Of a stretch of DNA of 64,000 nt, positions 24,343 to 32,884 are shown one piece after another. The stretch spans positions 372,001 through 436,000 of the forward strand of contig JALHQT010000001.1 of NCBI GenBank assembly GCA_022841825.1, read 5' to 3'. This DNA is from Anaerolineae bacterium (lineage in GTDB: Bacteria > Chloroflexota > Anaerolineae > Aggregatilineales > Phototrophicaceae). Below the pieces are notes generated by a model. The model was not told the DNA's origin. It saw only the letters and a list, made by a program, of their open reading frames with translations, and did no database searches. The position numbers were made by a program, and so were the translations under genes. Within the stretch, counting starts at the first letter, position 1. Every line of letters starts with the position of its first letter.

Positions 24343-24454
24343 AATGGGGGAATTATAAACAGGCAGGGCTGCTTATCCAAATTCAGTCCATGGTTGGGTG
24401 AAACTTATGCGCCGGTCAGGTACAATCTGTTCAATCGCCTGTAGAAGATTGTGA

Positions 24455-24742
24455 GTGCCTGTGCCCGCACCCGGCATTACCTTCGCTTTCATGATTGCTA
24501 CCCTTGTGGGGGGCACCTTTCATCTGATCGTTGGCGGTGACTTTCGCCGCCTCGCTTTGTATCTTCTTTGCAGTTGGGCTGGATTTGCACTGGGGCACGT
24601 TTTGGGCATCCTTCTCGACATTAACACATTCAACATCGGGACACTGCGCATCTTCCCCGCTATAATGGGGAGCGTCATCGCGTTGATTGTGGCATTCAGT
24701 CTGAGTACGGGGCGTGCAAGACGGCGCACCACCAGACGTTAG
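24455..24742 (+). CDS. Small membrane protein
   Basis: A 95-residue protein with three predicted membrane helices (about 7-25, 32-53 and 65-84) and a basic C-terminus (TGRARRRTTRR). The GTG at 24455 is the likely start; a TACAAT at 24421-24426 may be its -10. I recognise no family. It is the first of three short membrane-protein genes on the plus strand with gaps under 10 nt. Confidence 0.7.
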   Translation: MPVPAPGITFAFMIATLVGGTFHLIVGGDFRRLALYLLCSWAGFALGHVLGILLDINTFNIGTLRIFPAIMGSVIALIVAFSLSTGRARRRTTRR

Positions 24743-24749
24743 GGGGGGT

Positions 24750-25241
24750 ATGGCGGACGAAATCAAACAGGCTGCCGAAGAAACGGCTGAGAATGGAATG
24801 ACCGTCACCCGCATTGCGATCATCGCCGTTGCGGTGCTGTTCCTGATCGTCGCGTTTATCGTGGTGATAGCGCTGCTTCTCTCTCAGGGTGATGTCGGCA
24901 ATACTGCATCGGTGATCCAGATTGTGCGGGATGTCTTCCTGATATTCCTGTCACTGCAAGGCGTCATGATCATCCTCGCATTGACGATCCTCATCGCGCA
25001 GATTGCGCGGCTGATCAATTTGCTGCAAAACGAAGTTCAGCCCATCCTCAAGAATACGCAGGAGACCGTCAAGACGGCGAGCGGGACCATTCGCTTCGTC
25101 AGCGAGAATGTGACGTCACCGCTGGTGAAAGTGGGCGGGTTTCTGGCGGGGGTGGGTGTGGTCGTCAGTAATCTGGGGGGAATACGACGTGCTTTGCGGC
25201 ACACGACTCCTCCCGCTGTAGCAGAGACTCGCAAAGATTGA
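24750..25241 (+). CDS. Two-helix membrane protein
   Basis: A 163-residue protein. A short acidic N-terminus (MADEIKQAAEETAENG) leads to membrane helices at about 19-43 and 53-82, then an amphipathic helix rich in Gln and Thr (NLLQNEVQPILKNTQETVKT), a layout like DUF948-type proteins, and a basic tail. The start at 24750 follows a run of seven G; the longer frame from 24714 would overlap the preceding gene. The function is unknown. Confidence 0.75.
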   Translation: MADEIKQAAEETAENGMTVTRIAIIAVAVLFLIVAFIVVIALLLSQGDVGNTASVIQIVRDVFLIFLSLQGVMIILALTILIAQIARLINLLQNEVQPILKNTQETVKTASGTIRFVSENVTSPLVKVGGFLAGVGVVVSNLGGIRRALRHTTPPAVAETRKD

Positions 25242-25250
25242 GGACGATCG

Positions 25251-25493
25251 ATGGGATCTTTTCTCTGCAGTGGGTTAATTGGGCTTTTGATCGGTTTGGC
25301 AGGCGCGCTCTGGTACCTGCCCAAGAGCGGCAGACGGCTGGGGGATAGCCTCGTGCGGATGGCACGTCAGACCACGCGCACGCTCCAAACGCAGGTCGAG
25401 GCTGCTGTCCCTTCAGACCCGGTTGCCGAGAGCATTGCGCAGGGCAAAGCTGCTGCTCGCCGCCGCCGTGATGAGCTTGGACTAGGGGGATAA
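25251..25493 (+). CDS. YtxH-like small membrane protein
   Basis: An 80-residue protein with one N-terminal membrane helix followed by a basic, helical tail (LPKSGRRLGDSLVRMARQ and AAARRRRDELGLGG). The GLIGLLIGLAGALWYLPKSGRRL opening resembles YtxH-domain proteins, which are stress- or envelope-associated and of unclear function. GAGGA precedes the ATG. It is the last gene of the three-gene group and convergent with nnr. Confidence 0.7.
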   Translation: MGSFLCSGLIGLLIGLAGALWYLPKSGRRLGDSLVRMARQTTRTLQTQVEAAVPSDPVAESIAQGKAAARRRRDELGLGG

Positions 25494-25539
25494 CCGCAGC
25501 CCAAGCTGTATTGAGTCCCGTCTTCAGTCGTACTGCAGC

Positions 25540-27252
25540 TTAGGAAGCGCCTTCCAGCGCCGCTAATGCTGCCTGGATGTGATCAACCACCTCACTTGCA
25601 ATCACGCTGCGAGCCGTTCCGACGGCTGCCTCGGCAAGCGTTCCTGCGAAACCATGTAGATACGCAGCACATACCGCCGCATCAAAGGCTTTCATGCCCT
25701 GCCCCAGGAAGCCGCCACACATTCCTGCAAGAACATCGCCGGTTCCGGCTTTTGCAAGTGCGCTGGTCTTGAACGGAAGCAGTGCGATGCGCCCGTCAGG
25801 GGAGGCGATGACGGTATGGGCACCCTTGAGGAGTACGACGCACTTCCAGAGTTTTGCTTTTTCGCGCGCCAGGTCGACTCGATTGTTCTGCACGTCGCTT
25901 GTCTCAGTTCCGCACAGCCGCGCCATTTCGCCAGGGTGCGGCGTCAGTATCGTGGACTCCGGGAGCAGCGTGTACCATTTGTCTAGCTTCGCCAGGAGGT
26001 TCAGCGCGTCTGCATCGATCACGAGGGGAGGAAACTGCCGGGTCACTGCCTCCGCAGGTGGGGATGGCGGCAGCACTGGCTGGAAGCCGATTGTTCGTGG
26101 CACGCCGGGCTTTGCACTGTGCTGTTGGAGCAGCGTGGTCAAGAATTCGAACGTGGGCTGCTGGGTGCCCAAGCCTGGACCCAGCACGAGCGAAGCGACC
26201 CCTGCCATTTCGTCCGTGATCACGCGGGCGGCATCCTGGGCGATGACGCCGTCTTCACCCGGCAGTATGACCCAGGTCGCCTCGGTCAGTCTGCCTGCGT
26301 GTGCCACGCTTACGTCTGCGATGGAGGCGACTGTGACCAAGCCTGCCCCACTCCGATAGGCTGCGAGCGCAGCCAGCGCGGGCGCGCCGAGGTAGTTCAT
26401 GCTGCCGCCAATGACCAGCGTCTTGCCGAAGCTGCCTTTATGGGAGTCGGCGGGGCGAGGTGGAAGCCGCGCGGACACATAATCGGCATCGACGAGAAAT
26501 GTCTTGGTCTCTTTGAAGGGCTTCAGCGACGGCGGAATGCCCAGGGGTGCTACGGTGAGGCGTCCGACGGCAGCCGCGCCAGGAAACCTGAGCAGACCCG
26601 GTTTTGGCGCGATGAAAGTGACCGTCTCGTTGACATGGACTGTGTTCGCGTCGTGTTCGCCCGTGTCCGCGTTCATGCCGCTGGGGCAGTCGCAGGCGAG
26701 GATGAATGGGCGCGGCGTCGGCTGTGGGGCGTGCTCTGGCTCGATCACCCAGGTAGGGGGCGGTTCGGGTTTTTCTCGCAGCGCCTGTGCCGCCGCCCGG
26801 AGCAGCTTGCTGGCTTCTGGGCGGAGCGGGGGAGTCGTGCCGATCCCGTACAGCGCATCGATGACGAGGTCCGCACTGGCGACGAGCTGCGTGAGGACGC
26901 GGTAGCGCAGGTCGTCTTCCGCAACAACGACCAGATGCCCGGCATCCACGATGGGCTGCATCAGCGGATCATCATCGGGGCGCTTGCGGACGAGGTAAAA
27001 GCGGACGAGAGCATTGGTGTTTTCTGCCAGCACGCGCCCTGCTACAAGCCCATCGCCTCCATTCTTGCCGGGTCCAATCAGGCAGGTCACCCGTGCCTGT
27101 TCAATTGCAGCAGGTAAGGATCGCAGATACGCGGCGGCGCGGCGCGCCAGGGCGGTGCCAGCGCGCGTCATCATTTCGCTTTCCGGAATGCCTTCGTTGA
27201 CGGCGAGCGCTTCGATCTCACGGATCGCGGCAGTGGTTAGTATCTGGAGCAT
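25540..27252 (-). CDS. nnr: Bifunctional NAD(P)H-hydrate repair enzyme (epimerase/dehydratase)
   Basis: Repairs hydrated NADH and NADPH. The 570-residue protein has the YjeF N-terminal epimerase domain (about 1-235: TCLIGPGKNGGDGLVAGRVL, VIDALYGIGTTPPLR, ACDCPSGMNADTGE) and the C-terminal ADP-dependent dehydratase domain (KGSFGKTLVIGGSMNYLGAPALA, LGPGLGT, VIDADALNLLA, TPHPGEMARL, GTGDVLAGM). All hallmark motifs are intact. An inserted stretch (about 405-425, FQPVLPPSPPAEAVTR) precedes the VIDADALNLLA core. The start at 27252 (MLQILTTAAIREIE) fits the family N-terminus and an AGGTGG site; the longer frame to 27315 adds an unlikely leader. Confidence 0.93.
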   Translation of the reverse strand: MLQILTTAAIREIEALAVNEGIPESEMMTRAGTALARRAAAYLRSLPAAIEQARVTCLIGPGKNGGDGLVAGRVLAENTNALVRFYLVRKRPDDDPLMQPIVDAGHLVVVAEDDLRYRVLTQLVASADLVIDALYGIGTTPPLRPEASKLLRAAAQALREKPEPPPTWVIEPEHAPQPTPRPFILACDCPSGMNADTGEHDANTVHVNETVTFIAPKPGLLRFPGAAAVGRLTVAPLGIPPSLKPFKETKTFLVDADYVSARLPPRPADSHKGSFGKTLVIGGSMNYLGAPALAALAAYRSGAGLVTVASIADVSVAHAGRLTEATWVILPGEDGVIAQDAARVITDEMAGVASLVLGPGLGTQQPTFEFLTTLLQQHSAKPGVPRTIGFQPVLPPSPPAEAVTRQFPPLVIDADALNLLAKLDKWYTLLPESTILTPHPGEMARLCGTETSDVQNNRVDLAREKAKLWKCVVLLKGAHTVIASPDGRIALLPFKTSALAKAGTGDVLAGMCGGFLGQGMKAFDAAVCAAYLHGFAGTLAEAAVGTARSVIASEVVDHIQAALAALEGAS

Positions 27253-27302
27253 TCGCTTATGCCACCTTTCAGATCGAAATGGTCTCGTACACCAGTGTAA
27301 AC

Positions 27303-27329
27303 AAAAAAAGGACACCTGGGGTGTCCTTT
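27303..27329 (-). terminator. Terminator of the polyprenyl synthase gene
   Basis: On the minus strand AAAGGACACC pairs perfectly with GGTGTCCTTT over 10 bp with a 3-nt loop, then a T-run (complement of 27303-27309). It lies just before the nnr gene. Confidence 0.9.
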
Positions 27330-27351
27330 GGGGCGGGAAGGGGGCTAATGT

Positions 27352-28314
27352 CTAGAGTTCGCGATCGATAGTGGACAGGGCAAGTGCAATCAGTTCGTCC
27401 TTGGCATCACTCTCAGGCAGTACATCAAGGTGCGTAATGGCAACATTGACCAGCGCCTGTGCCTGCGCTTTTGCCTGCTCAATCGTATCGCCTTCCAGCA
27501 TCCTGCTCTTGACTGAGTCCATCAGGGCTTCCCCCTCACCGCCGTGGGCGACGCTGAAGCCACGACCCTGTTCAATATCGATATGAGCAGTCTTGCCCAG
27601 CTTCGCCTCATCACCGACTATGTCGAGAACATCGTCGATGATCTGGAAGGCAAGCCCAACGTTGAAGCCAAAGTGACGCAGGGCTTCAACCTGTTCATGG
27701 GTACCCTTGGCAAGCTGCGCGCCCATGTCGGCTGCCGAGCGGAACAGCGCTGCCGTCTTGCGGGCGATGATGTCGTAGTAGACGGCACGCGAGAAATTGC
27801 CGTCCTTGACGGCTGCTGCCTGGAGCGTTTCGCCTTCGACCAGGGCGACTGTCCCTTCAGCAAGGCTGACGTTCAGGTCACCGAATGGTGCCATGAGTTC
27901 GTAGACCTTGGTAAACAGAAAGTCACCCGTAAGCAGCGCAAACGTACGCCCCCAGATGCTGTTGACCGATGGACGACCGCGCCGCATGATACCATGATCG
28001 TTGATGTCATCATGGACAACGCTGGCGGTGTGTACCAATTCAACCGCCGCTGCGACATCAACCGTGGCAAGCTCGTCATCACCTCCGAGCGCGAGGTAGC
28101 TGAGGAAAACCAGGCGTGGGCGAATTCGTTTGCCGCCCGATGTGATGATATGCCGGCTTGCATCTCGCAGCACGGTGACGTCACTGTTGACTACTTCAAC
28201 CATGCGCGCCTCGACCGCAGCCAGCGCTGCGTTGAGACGCTGCTGAGTGCCTAAGTGTGGCTCGTGGGCATGTGAAGCCTCCTGTAACGAGCGCACCGGG
28301 GTGATTTCGAGCAT
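27352..28314 (-). CDS. Polyprenyl diphosphate synthase
   Basis: Trans-isoprenyl diphosphate synthase of 320 residues that extends allylic diphosphates with isopentenyl diphosphate, probably for quinone or lipid-carrier chains. The signs are GGKRIRPRLVFLSYLAL, the first Asp-rich motif VHDDINDHGIMRRGRPS (DDxxD) and the second, FQIIDDVLD, followed by GKTAHIDIEQG; in many members this last stretch is GK-x-DLxxGK, so the end of the motif is altered. Chain length cannot be read securely. The final residues are ordinary. It has its own terminator at 27303-27329. Confidence 0.92.
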   Translation of the reverse strand: MLEITPVRSLQEASHAHEPHLGTQQRLNAALAAVEARMVEVVNSDVTVLRDASRHIITSGGKRIRPRLVFLSYLALGGDDELATVDVAAAVELVHTASVVHDDINDHGIMRRGRPSVNSIWGRTFALLTGDFLFTKVYELMAPFGDLNVSLAEGTVALVEGETLQAAAVKDGNFSRAVYYDIIARKTAALFRSAADMGAQLAKGTHEQVEALRHFGFNVGLAFQIIDDVLDIVGDEAKLGKTAHIDIEQGRGFSVAHGGEGEALMDSVKSRMLEGDTIEQAKAQAQALVNVAITHLDVLPESDAKDELIALALSTIDREL

Positions 28315-28486
28315 AGCGCATCCTGTCTACTGAACGAATATTGGCGCTTTTGAGAATTCAATGGGTCAGAATCTCATCTGATCGGCAACTGCCCCAACAT
28401 TGATTGTGATATTCAGAACAATCTAAATCTTATAGTCGATTGTAACGAGAACTGGTTTGAGAGTCAACGTGGTACGGATGAAGAAC

Positions 28487-29632
28487 CTATGAATGCGGGG
28501 GATCGAGAGGCACGATTCGCAGGGCAAAGGAAAAGCGCGCCCCACGACCCAGTTCGCTCTCGACAGTGATTTCGGCATGATGACGATCAAGGATAACTCT
28601 CACGATGGTTAGCCCGATCCCCATGCCATCGAAGCGCCGCGTGGAGGTGAGATCACCCTGAACGAACTCGCCAAAGATCGCCTCGTGCATATCGCGCGGA
28701 ATACCAATCCCGCTATCTTGAACGCTCAACAACACCGTATTGTCGTTGCGTACCGCCCGGACAATGACCATGCCGTCGCTGAACTTCAATCCGTTTTCGA
28801 TCAGATGGGTAAGCACGCTGCCTATTGCACGCTTGTCTGCCAGCACCGCGGGCAGGTTCGGTTCAATCTCCAGCGCGATACGGTGGATGTTCGTGCTGTT
28901 ACGCCAGGAGTTGCGCAGGCTGCGGAGTGCCAATTCGACCGAGTCGTTGACGAACGCGGCGTCGAGTGAGATGTTGGTGCTCTGGGAAATCTGCAGCACG
29001 TTCTGAACGTTTTCTTCCAGACGCGCCGTTGCCTTCACCGCGAGATCGATCAGTGTTCGGTTGGATGGGTCCTGTGCAAGCATCGCCAGCGCCGCTTTCA
29101 TTTGCAGGAGGGGAGTGCGGAGTTCGTGCCCCACATTGTTGAAGATATAACGTTTGAAAAGCTCAAGGTCGATATCGACGTGGGGTTTGGAACGTTTGCT
29201 GGGCTTCTTGCGCAGTCGCACATTCTCTTCGCGAAGCGCCATGATCTGGGCACGCATCCGAAGGAGCGGAAGGAGCTGCGCACTCCATGACGTGCTGTCT
29301 AGGGTGAGTACCGCGTCGGCGGGCGAAGTCTCGGACACAGGCGCATTCGGATAGGGGAGCAGCACGCGGAACGGCGCTTGCTCAGGTTTCTGCTCGATGC
29401 TGCGAAACAGCTTGGCGATACCGGGCGCGTTAGGAGCGAGGATGGCGTCTGGGCGATGGCGGGCTAGCGCATCAGCCGCCTTCTCTGGTGGAACGGCGAG
29501 GACAAGGTAGCTCTCTGATGGAAATGCTTTCGCCACTGTATCCACCGGGTATGGCGAGTCCGGCGTGCTGCACACCAGTAAGGTGAAACGCGCAGTGCCA
29601 TGAGCAGATGCAGTGTGGGACAATGCCATCAT
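28487..29632 (-). CDS. Histidine kinase with degenerate receiver-like N-terminus
   Basis: A 381-residue soluble sensor kinase. Residues 15-128 look like a receiver fold without the phosphoryl-accepting Asp set (RFTLLVCSTPDSPYPVDT at the start). A short helix follows (about 129-145), then the HisKA domain with FNNVGHELRTPLLQMK (phospho-acceptor His169) and an HATPase_c domain with the N box HLIENGLKFS, G1 DSGIGIP and G2 GMGIGLTIV. There is no membrane segment and no adjacent response regulator, so it is an orphan kinase. It lies 41 nt downstream of the Cys-rich gene and may be the last gene of the dinG operon. Confidence 0.9.
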   Translation of the reverse strand: MMALSHTASAHGTARFTLLVCSTPDSPYPVDTVAKAFPSESYLVLAVPPEKAADALARHRPDAILAPNAPGIAKLFRSIEQKPEQAPFRVLLPYPNAPVSETSPADAVLTLDSTSWSAQLLPLLRMRAQIMALREENVRLRKKPSKRSKPHVDIDLELFKRYIFNNVGHELRTPLLQMKAALAMLAQDPSNRTLIDLAVKATARLEENVQNVLQISQSTNISLDAAFVNDSVELALRSLRNSWRNSTNIHRIALEIEPNLPAVLADKRAIGSVLTHLIENGLKFSDGMVIVRAVRNDNTVLLSVQDSGIGIPRDMHEAIFGEFVQGDLTSTRRFDGMGIGLTIVRVILDRHHAEITVESELGRGARFSFALRIVPLDPPHS

Positions 29633-29673
29633 GTATACCCGTCGGTCTTCCAGGGCAAGTTCTAACCTTACTA

Positions 29674-30063
29674 TTATGACGGATCTTGATCGTTCGTAGG
29701 GTTAGAAGGTGGTTCGCTTTCTTCCAGTGCTTTCAAAAAAAGTTCTAACCCTGGCTTGCTGGCATTGCACCTGGGGCAGCCCACATGTGGATCGTCTATG
29801 GCGATTCGGTGCAGGGTACAGTAGGCGTTGACAGAGAGCGCACGCCCAAAGATGAAGAACTTGTTGCTAATCGTCAGTGTCAGTTCCATGTCCGGGCTGG
29901 CGTTGGCGCGCAGGATGCCGGGGACGGGGCAGTTGGCGCAGTCGCGTGGCTCCCAGGGAAGCGATTCCCGATTTGTTTTCTGCAGGCGACATTCCTGAAG
30001 GTTGCGCCCGCGATGAAAATCCTGATAGTAGTAGCGGCACTCGTGACCCGCAGGTGTTTTCAT
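29674..30063 (-). CDS. Cys-rich, probable metal-binding protein
   Basis: A 129-residue protein that I do not recognise. It has seven cysteines: Cys9, Cys25, Cys42 and Cys45 (CANC), Cys82 (with His85, CTLH), and Cys96 and Cys99 (CPRC). These could bind zinc or an Fe-S cluster. The C-terminus is acidic and Pro-rich. It lies 41 nt after dinG and 41 nt before the kinase gene, so cotranscription is likely. The ribosome site before the ATG is weak. Confidence 0.65.
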   Translation of the reverse strand: MKTPAGHECRYYYQDFHRGRNLQECRLQKTNRESLPWEPRDCANCPVPGILRANASPDMELTLTISNKFFIFGRALSVNAYCTLHRIAIDDPHVGCPRCNASKPGLELFLKALEESEPPSNPTNDQDPS

Positions 30064-30104
30064 ATCGTCTCGTGGTTTCTGACTCGTTGGCGTTTCGCCC
30101 GATC

Positions 30105-32870
30105 CTATTGTACGGTATCTCCGCTCGGTTCATTCAGCCAACTTGTGATCGAGTGCCCCATGCCCGCCAGATTGCCGCTGATGCGTGTGGTCACGGGCAG
30201 CGAATCCAGAAACGCCTGACCGTATTTCTTACCCGTTAGTCGCCCATCCAGCACCACGAACACGCCCCGGTCGCTTGATCGCCTGATCAATCGCCCGAAG
30301 CCCTGTCTGAACTTCAGAATTGCGTCGGGCAAGCTGTAATCATTGAATGAGTCGGTATAGCGGTCTCCGCGTGCGGCAAACACTGGGTCGGTCGGCACGC
30401 TGAAGGGCAGACGAACAATCACGACGCCACGAATGCTGTCGACGGGCAAGTCGATGCCTTCCCAGAAGCTGCGCGTGCCCATCAGCACCGCGCGCGGCGC
30501 GATCTTGAAGTTATCGAGCGCCGCGCCGCGCCCGCCGCCATCCAGTGAGTCGTAAACTGCGATGTCGCCCAGCGCGAGACGGGCTGAAATCGCCTGCGAC
30601 GTTTGTCGAAGCTGCGCAAAGCTGGTGAACAAGACCAGGAGTTTGCCCTCTAGCGCCATTGCCAGGTCGATGATGGCGCGTTCGACGGTTGCCTGATAGC
30701 GACTGCGGTCGGAAGGATCGGGCAGGTCGCTGATCTGGTAATGCAGCACCGCGCGTTTCATATCGAACGGTGAAGGGATCGATACGCTGTCGACGTCCTG
30801 CGCGGATAGGCGGTCGCGGATGAAATCGAACGACGCGGCGGTTTGCAGGGTTGCGCCTGTCATGATGACGCTGCGTTTCGCGGACCAAAGCCGCTGATCC
30901 ACCATTCTGCCAATGTGAGCAGGTGCGGTATTGAGGGTGACTCCCCGTTCGTCGTAACCTGTGCCCAGCCAGTAGATGCCATTGGGATCGGGTTGGACGA
31001 AGAACGCTTGTAGCTCACGGGTTGTGGTCGAAAAGAAGCGCGCGGCGGCTTCACACGCGCTGGCGAGGTCAAGGCGATTCGGGATTGGGTACTTACTCAT
31101 GCGGCGCAGACCGTCTGCCAGCTCGGTCATCTTCTCACTCAGGGCGATCATGAAGTCCGCAAGGGTATGCCAGGCTGCCCGCGTCTGCTCGAACGCAGAT
31201 TGACGACGAAGCTCGTCGGTGATGCGAAAGGTCTGGGTGTCCGGTCGCTGTTCCCGCCACTCCGCCAGCATACCTTCCAGGGCGTTGAAGAGCGCGGTTG
31301 CATGGGCGGACATTTCGCGGACGGCGTCGCGTACGACGCTGCCATATTCCTGGAAGCGCACGGCAATGTTCTCTGGCGCTGCGCTGCGCACTGCCTTGAG
31401 CAGCGCGTCCATGACGACGGCGCGTCCATCGCCACCCAGCTCGCGCAGGCGCGCGCGGAGTGCAGGGGCATCCAGGCTGAAGGTTTCGTGTTGGGTCGTT
31501 GCATCCTCAAGTTGATGCGCCTCATCGATGACGGCGATGTTGTAGTCGGGGAGGGCGCTTTGCGGCTGCGCGGAGTCCGCGACGAGCAAAGCGTGATTGA
31601 CGACGACGATTTGCGCTGCTTGTGCAGCCTGACGTGCACGATAGAAGGGACAGTGACCGCCGATGCCTTGGCAAACGTCGTCTGTGCAGTTCTCTTCCTG
31701 AGCGCTCAGGCGCGCCCAGCCCTGGTTTTCCATCCCGCGCAGCGTTATATCCCCTCGGTCACCGCTGCCGGTTTCATGTTGCCAGATCAGCAGCTTGGCG
31801 AGAAGCTGCAACTCTTCCAGCGTTACGGGTCCCCTGGCGCGCAGCGCTGCCATGCGACGGGGGCAGAGGTAATTGACTCGCCCTTTCATCACGGCTGCCG
31901 GAATGTTTGTTCCCAGGGCTGCCTGGAGTGTTGGCAGATCTTTTTTGATAAGCTGGTCTTGCAAGGTGAGGGTGCTGGTCGAGATGAGCACGCGCTCACC
32001 CTGCTGTGCTCTTGCAAGCGCAGGCACGAGGTAGGCGTAGGTTTTGCCGATACCCGTCGCCGCTTCGATCAAGAGATGCCGACCGGCGTCCATCGCCTCC
32101 CCGACAATCGCCGCCATCTGGCGCTGACCGTCACGTGGCTCGAAGCCAGGTAGCGCCTGAGCTAATGCGCCGCCCGGCGCGAATGCGTCAATGGTGTCCA
32201 GTGCGACGGGTGCGTGGGAGGGAACGAATGGGGGATCGATTGCCTGAAGCGCGGCGGTCTGCGCCGCTGTGACGCGGTTCTGTGCCAGATCCAATGCCGC
32301 CGCGAAGACGGGTCGGGCATCCCAACGGAATGATGCCGACGCCGTGACGATTTCGTCAATCAGCTCACGCGGCAGTGCGCAGGTGCGCTCCCAGAGTTCC
32401 CAGTAGAGCAGAGCGGTCGCCCTCGCGTCGTCGAGCGCGCGGTGTGCCCGCACGAGATCGACGCCCACATAGGCTGCCAGCGCACCAAGGGTGTAGCGCG
32501 GCGCACGCGGGAGAAGCGTTGCGCCAAGCTCATAGGTGTCCAGGCGTAGGTTGTTTTGCAGCGCGCCGACCTTGTTCAGAAAGCCAGCATCGCTGCTGAT
32601 GTTGTGCGCGATGATAGGCGCATCCCCGGCAAAGGCGATGAGCCGGGGAATTGCCTGGGCGATGCGCGGTGCGCCGACGACATCGTCGTCCGTCAGTCCG
32701 GTGATCTGTGTGACAATCGCTGGGATTGAACGAGCAGGATCGACCAGGGTCGAGAATTCTTCGATGATAGCGCCATCCTGAAACCGCACGGCGGCGATTT
32801 CGAGGATGGCATCCTGGTTAGGGTCTAAACCTGTCGTTTCCAGGTCGAGTGCAATCAGTTCACCGCGCAT
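30105..32870 (-). CDS. dinG: DinG-family helicase with N-terminal DnaQ-like exonuclease
   Basis: A 921-residue fusion of a 3'-5' exonuclease-like domain (about 1-165: ALDLETTGLDPNQD, HNISSDAGFLNKVG, HRALDDARATALL, the DEDDh set) and an XPD/DinG-type superfamily 2 helicase. The helicase has Walker A LIEAATGIGKTYAYLVPAL, the Fe-S region with YLCPRRMAAL and ENCTDDVCQGIGGHCPFY (four Cys), the DEAH box VIDEAHQLEDA, and late motifs GTRSFWEGIDLPVDSI and QGFGRLIRRSSDRG. This arrangement matches Gram-positive and Chloroflexota DinG proteins, which unwind 5'-tailed DNA or RNA-DNA hybrids in repair. It begins 14 nt after the stop of the phosphate-binding-like gene. Confidence 0.93.
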   Translation of the reverse strand: MRGELIALDLETTGLDPNQDAILEIAAVRFQDGAIIEEFSTLVDPARSIPAIVTQITGLTDDDVVGAPRIAQAIPRLIAFAGDAPIIAHNISSDAGFLNKVGALQNNLRLDTYELGATLLPRAPRYTLGALAAYVGVDLVRAHRALDDARATALLYWELWERTCALPRELIDEIVTASASFRWDARPVFAAALDLAQNRVTAAQTAALQAIDPPFVPSHAPVALDTIDAFAPGGALAQALPGFEPRDGQRQMAAIVGEAMDAGRHLLIEAATGIGKTYAYLVPALARAQQGERVLISTSTLTLQDQLIKKDLPTLQAALGTNIPAAVMKGRVNYLCPRRMAALRARGPVTLEELQLLAKLLIWQHETGSGDRGDITLRGMENQGWARLSAQEENCTDDVCQGIGGHCPFYRARQAAQAAQIVVVNHALLVADSAQPQSALPDYNIAVIDEAHQLEDATTQHETFSLDAPALRARLRELGGDGRAVVMDALLKAVRSAAPENIAVRFQEYGSVVRDAVREMSAHATALFNALEGMLAEWREQRPDTQTFRITDELRRQSAFEQTRAAWHTLADFMIALSEKMTELADGLRRMSKYPIPNRLDLASACEAAARFFSTTTRELQAFFVQPDPNGIYWLGTGYDERGVTLNTAPAHIGRMVDQRLWSAKRSVIMTGATLQTAASFDFIRDRLSAQDVDSVSIPSPFDMKRAVLHYQISDLPDPSDRSRYQATVERAIIDLAMALEGKLLVLFTSFAQLRQTSQAISARLALGDIAVYDSLDGGGRGAALDNFKIAPRAVLMGTRSFWEGIDLPVDSIRGVVIVRLPFSVPTDPVFAARGDRYTDSFNDYSLPDAILKFRQGFGRLIRRSSDRGVFVVLDGRLTGKKYGQAFLDSLPVTTRISGNLAGMGHSITSWLNEPSGDTVQ

Positions 32871-32884
32871 GGCGGACCTTTCGA

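Noticed and set aside
26119-27117. Plus-strand open frame opposite nnr
   Set aside because: The minus-strand product carries all motifs of Nnr; the plus-strand frame has none.
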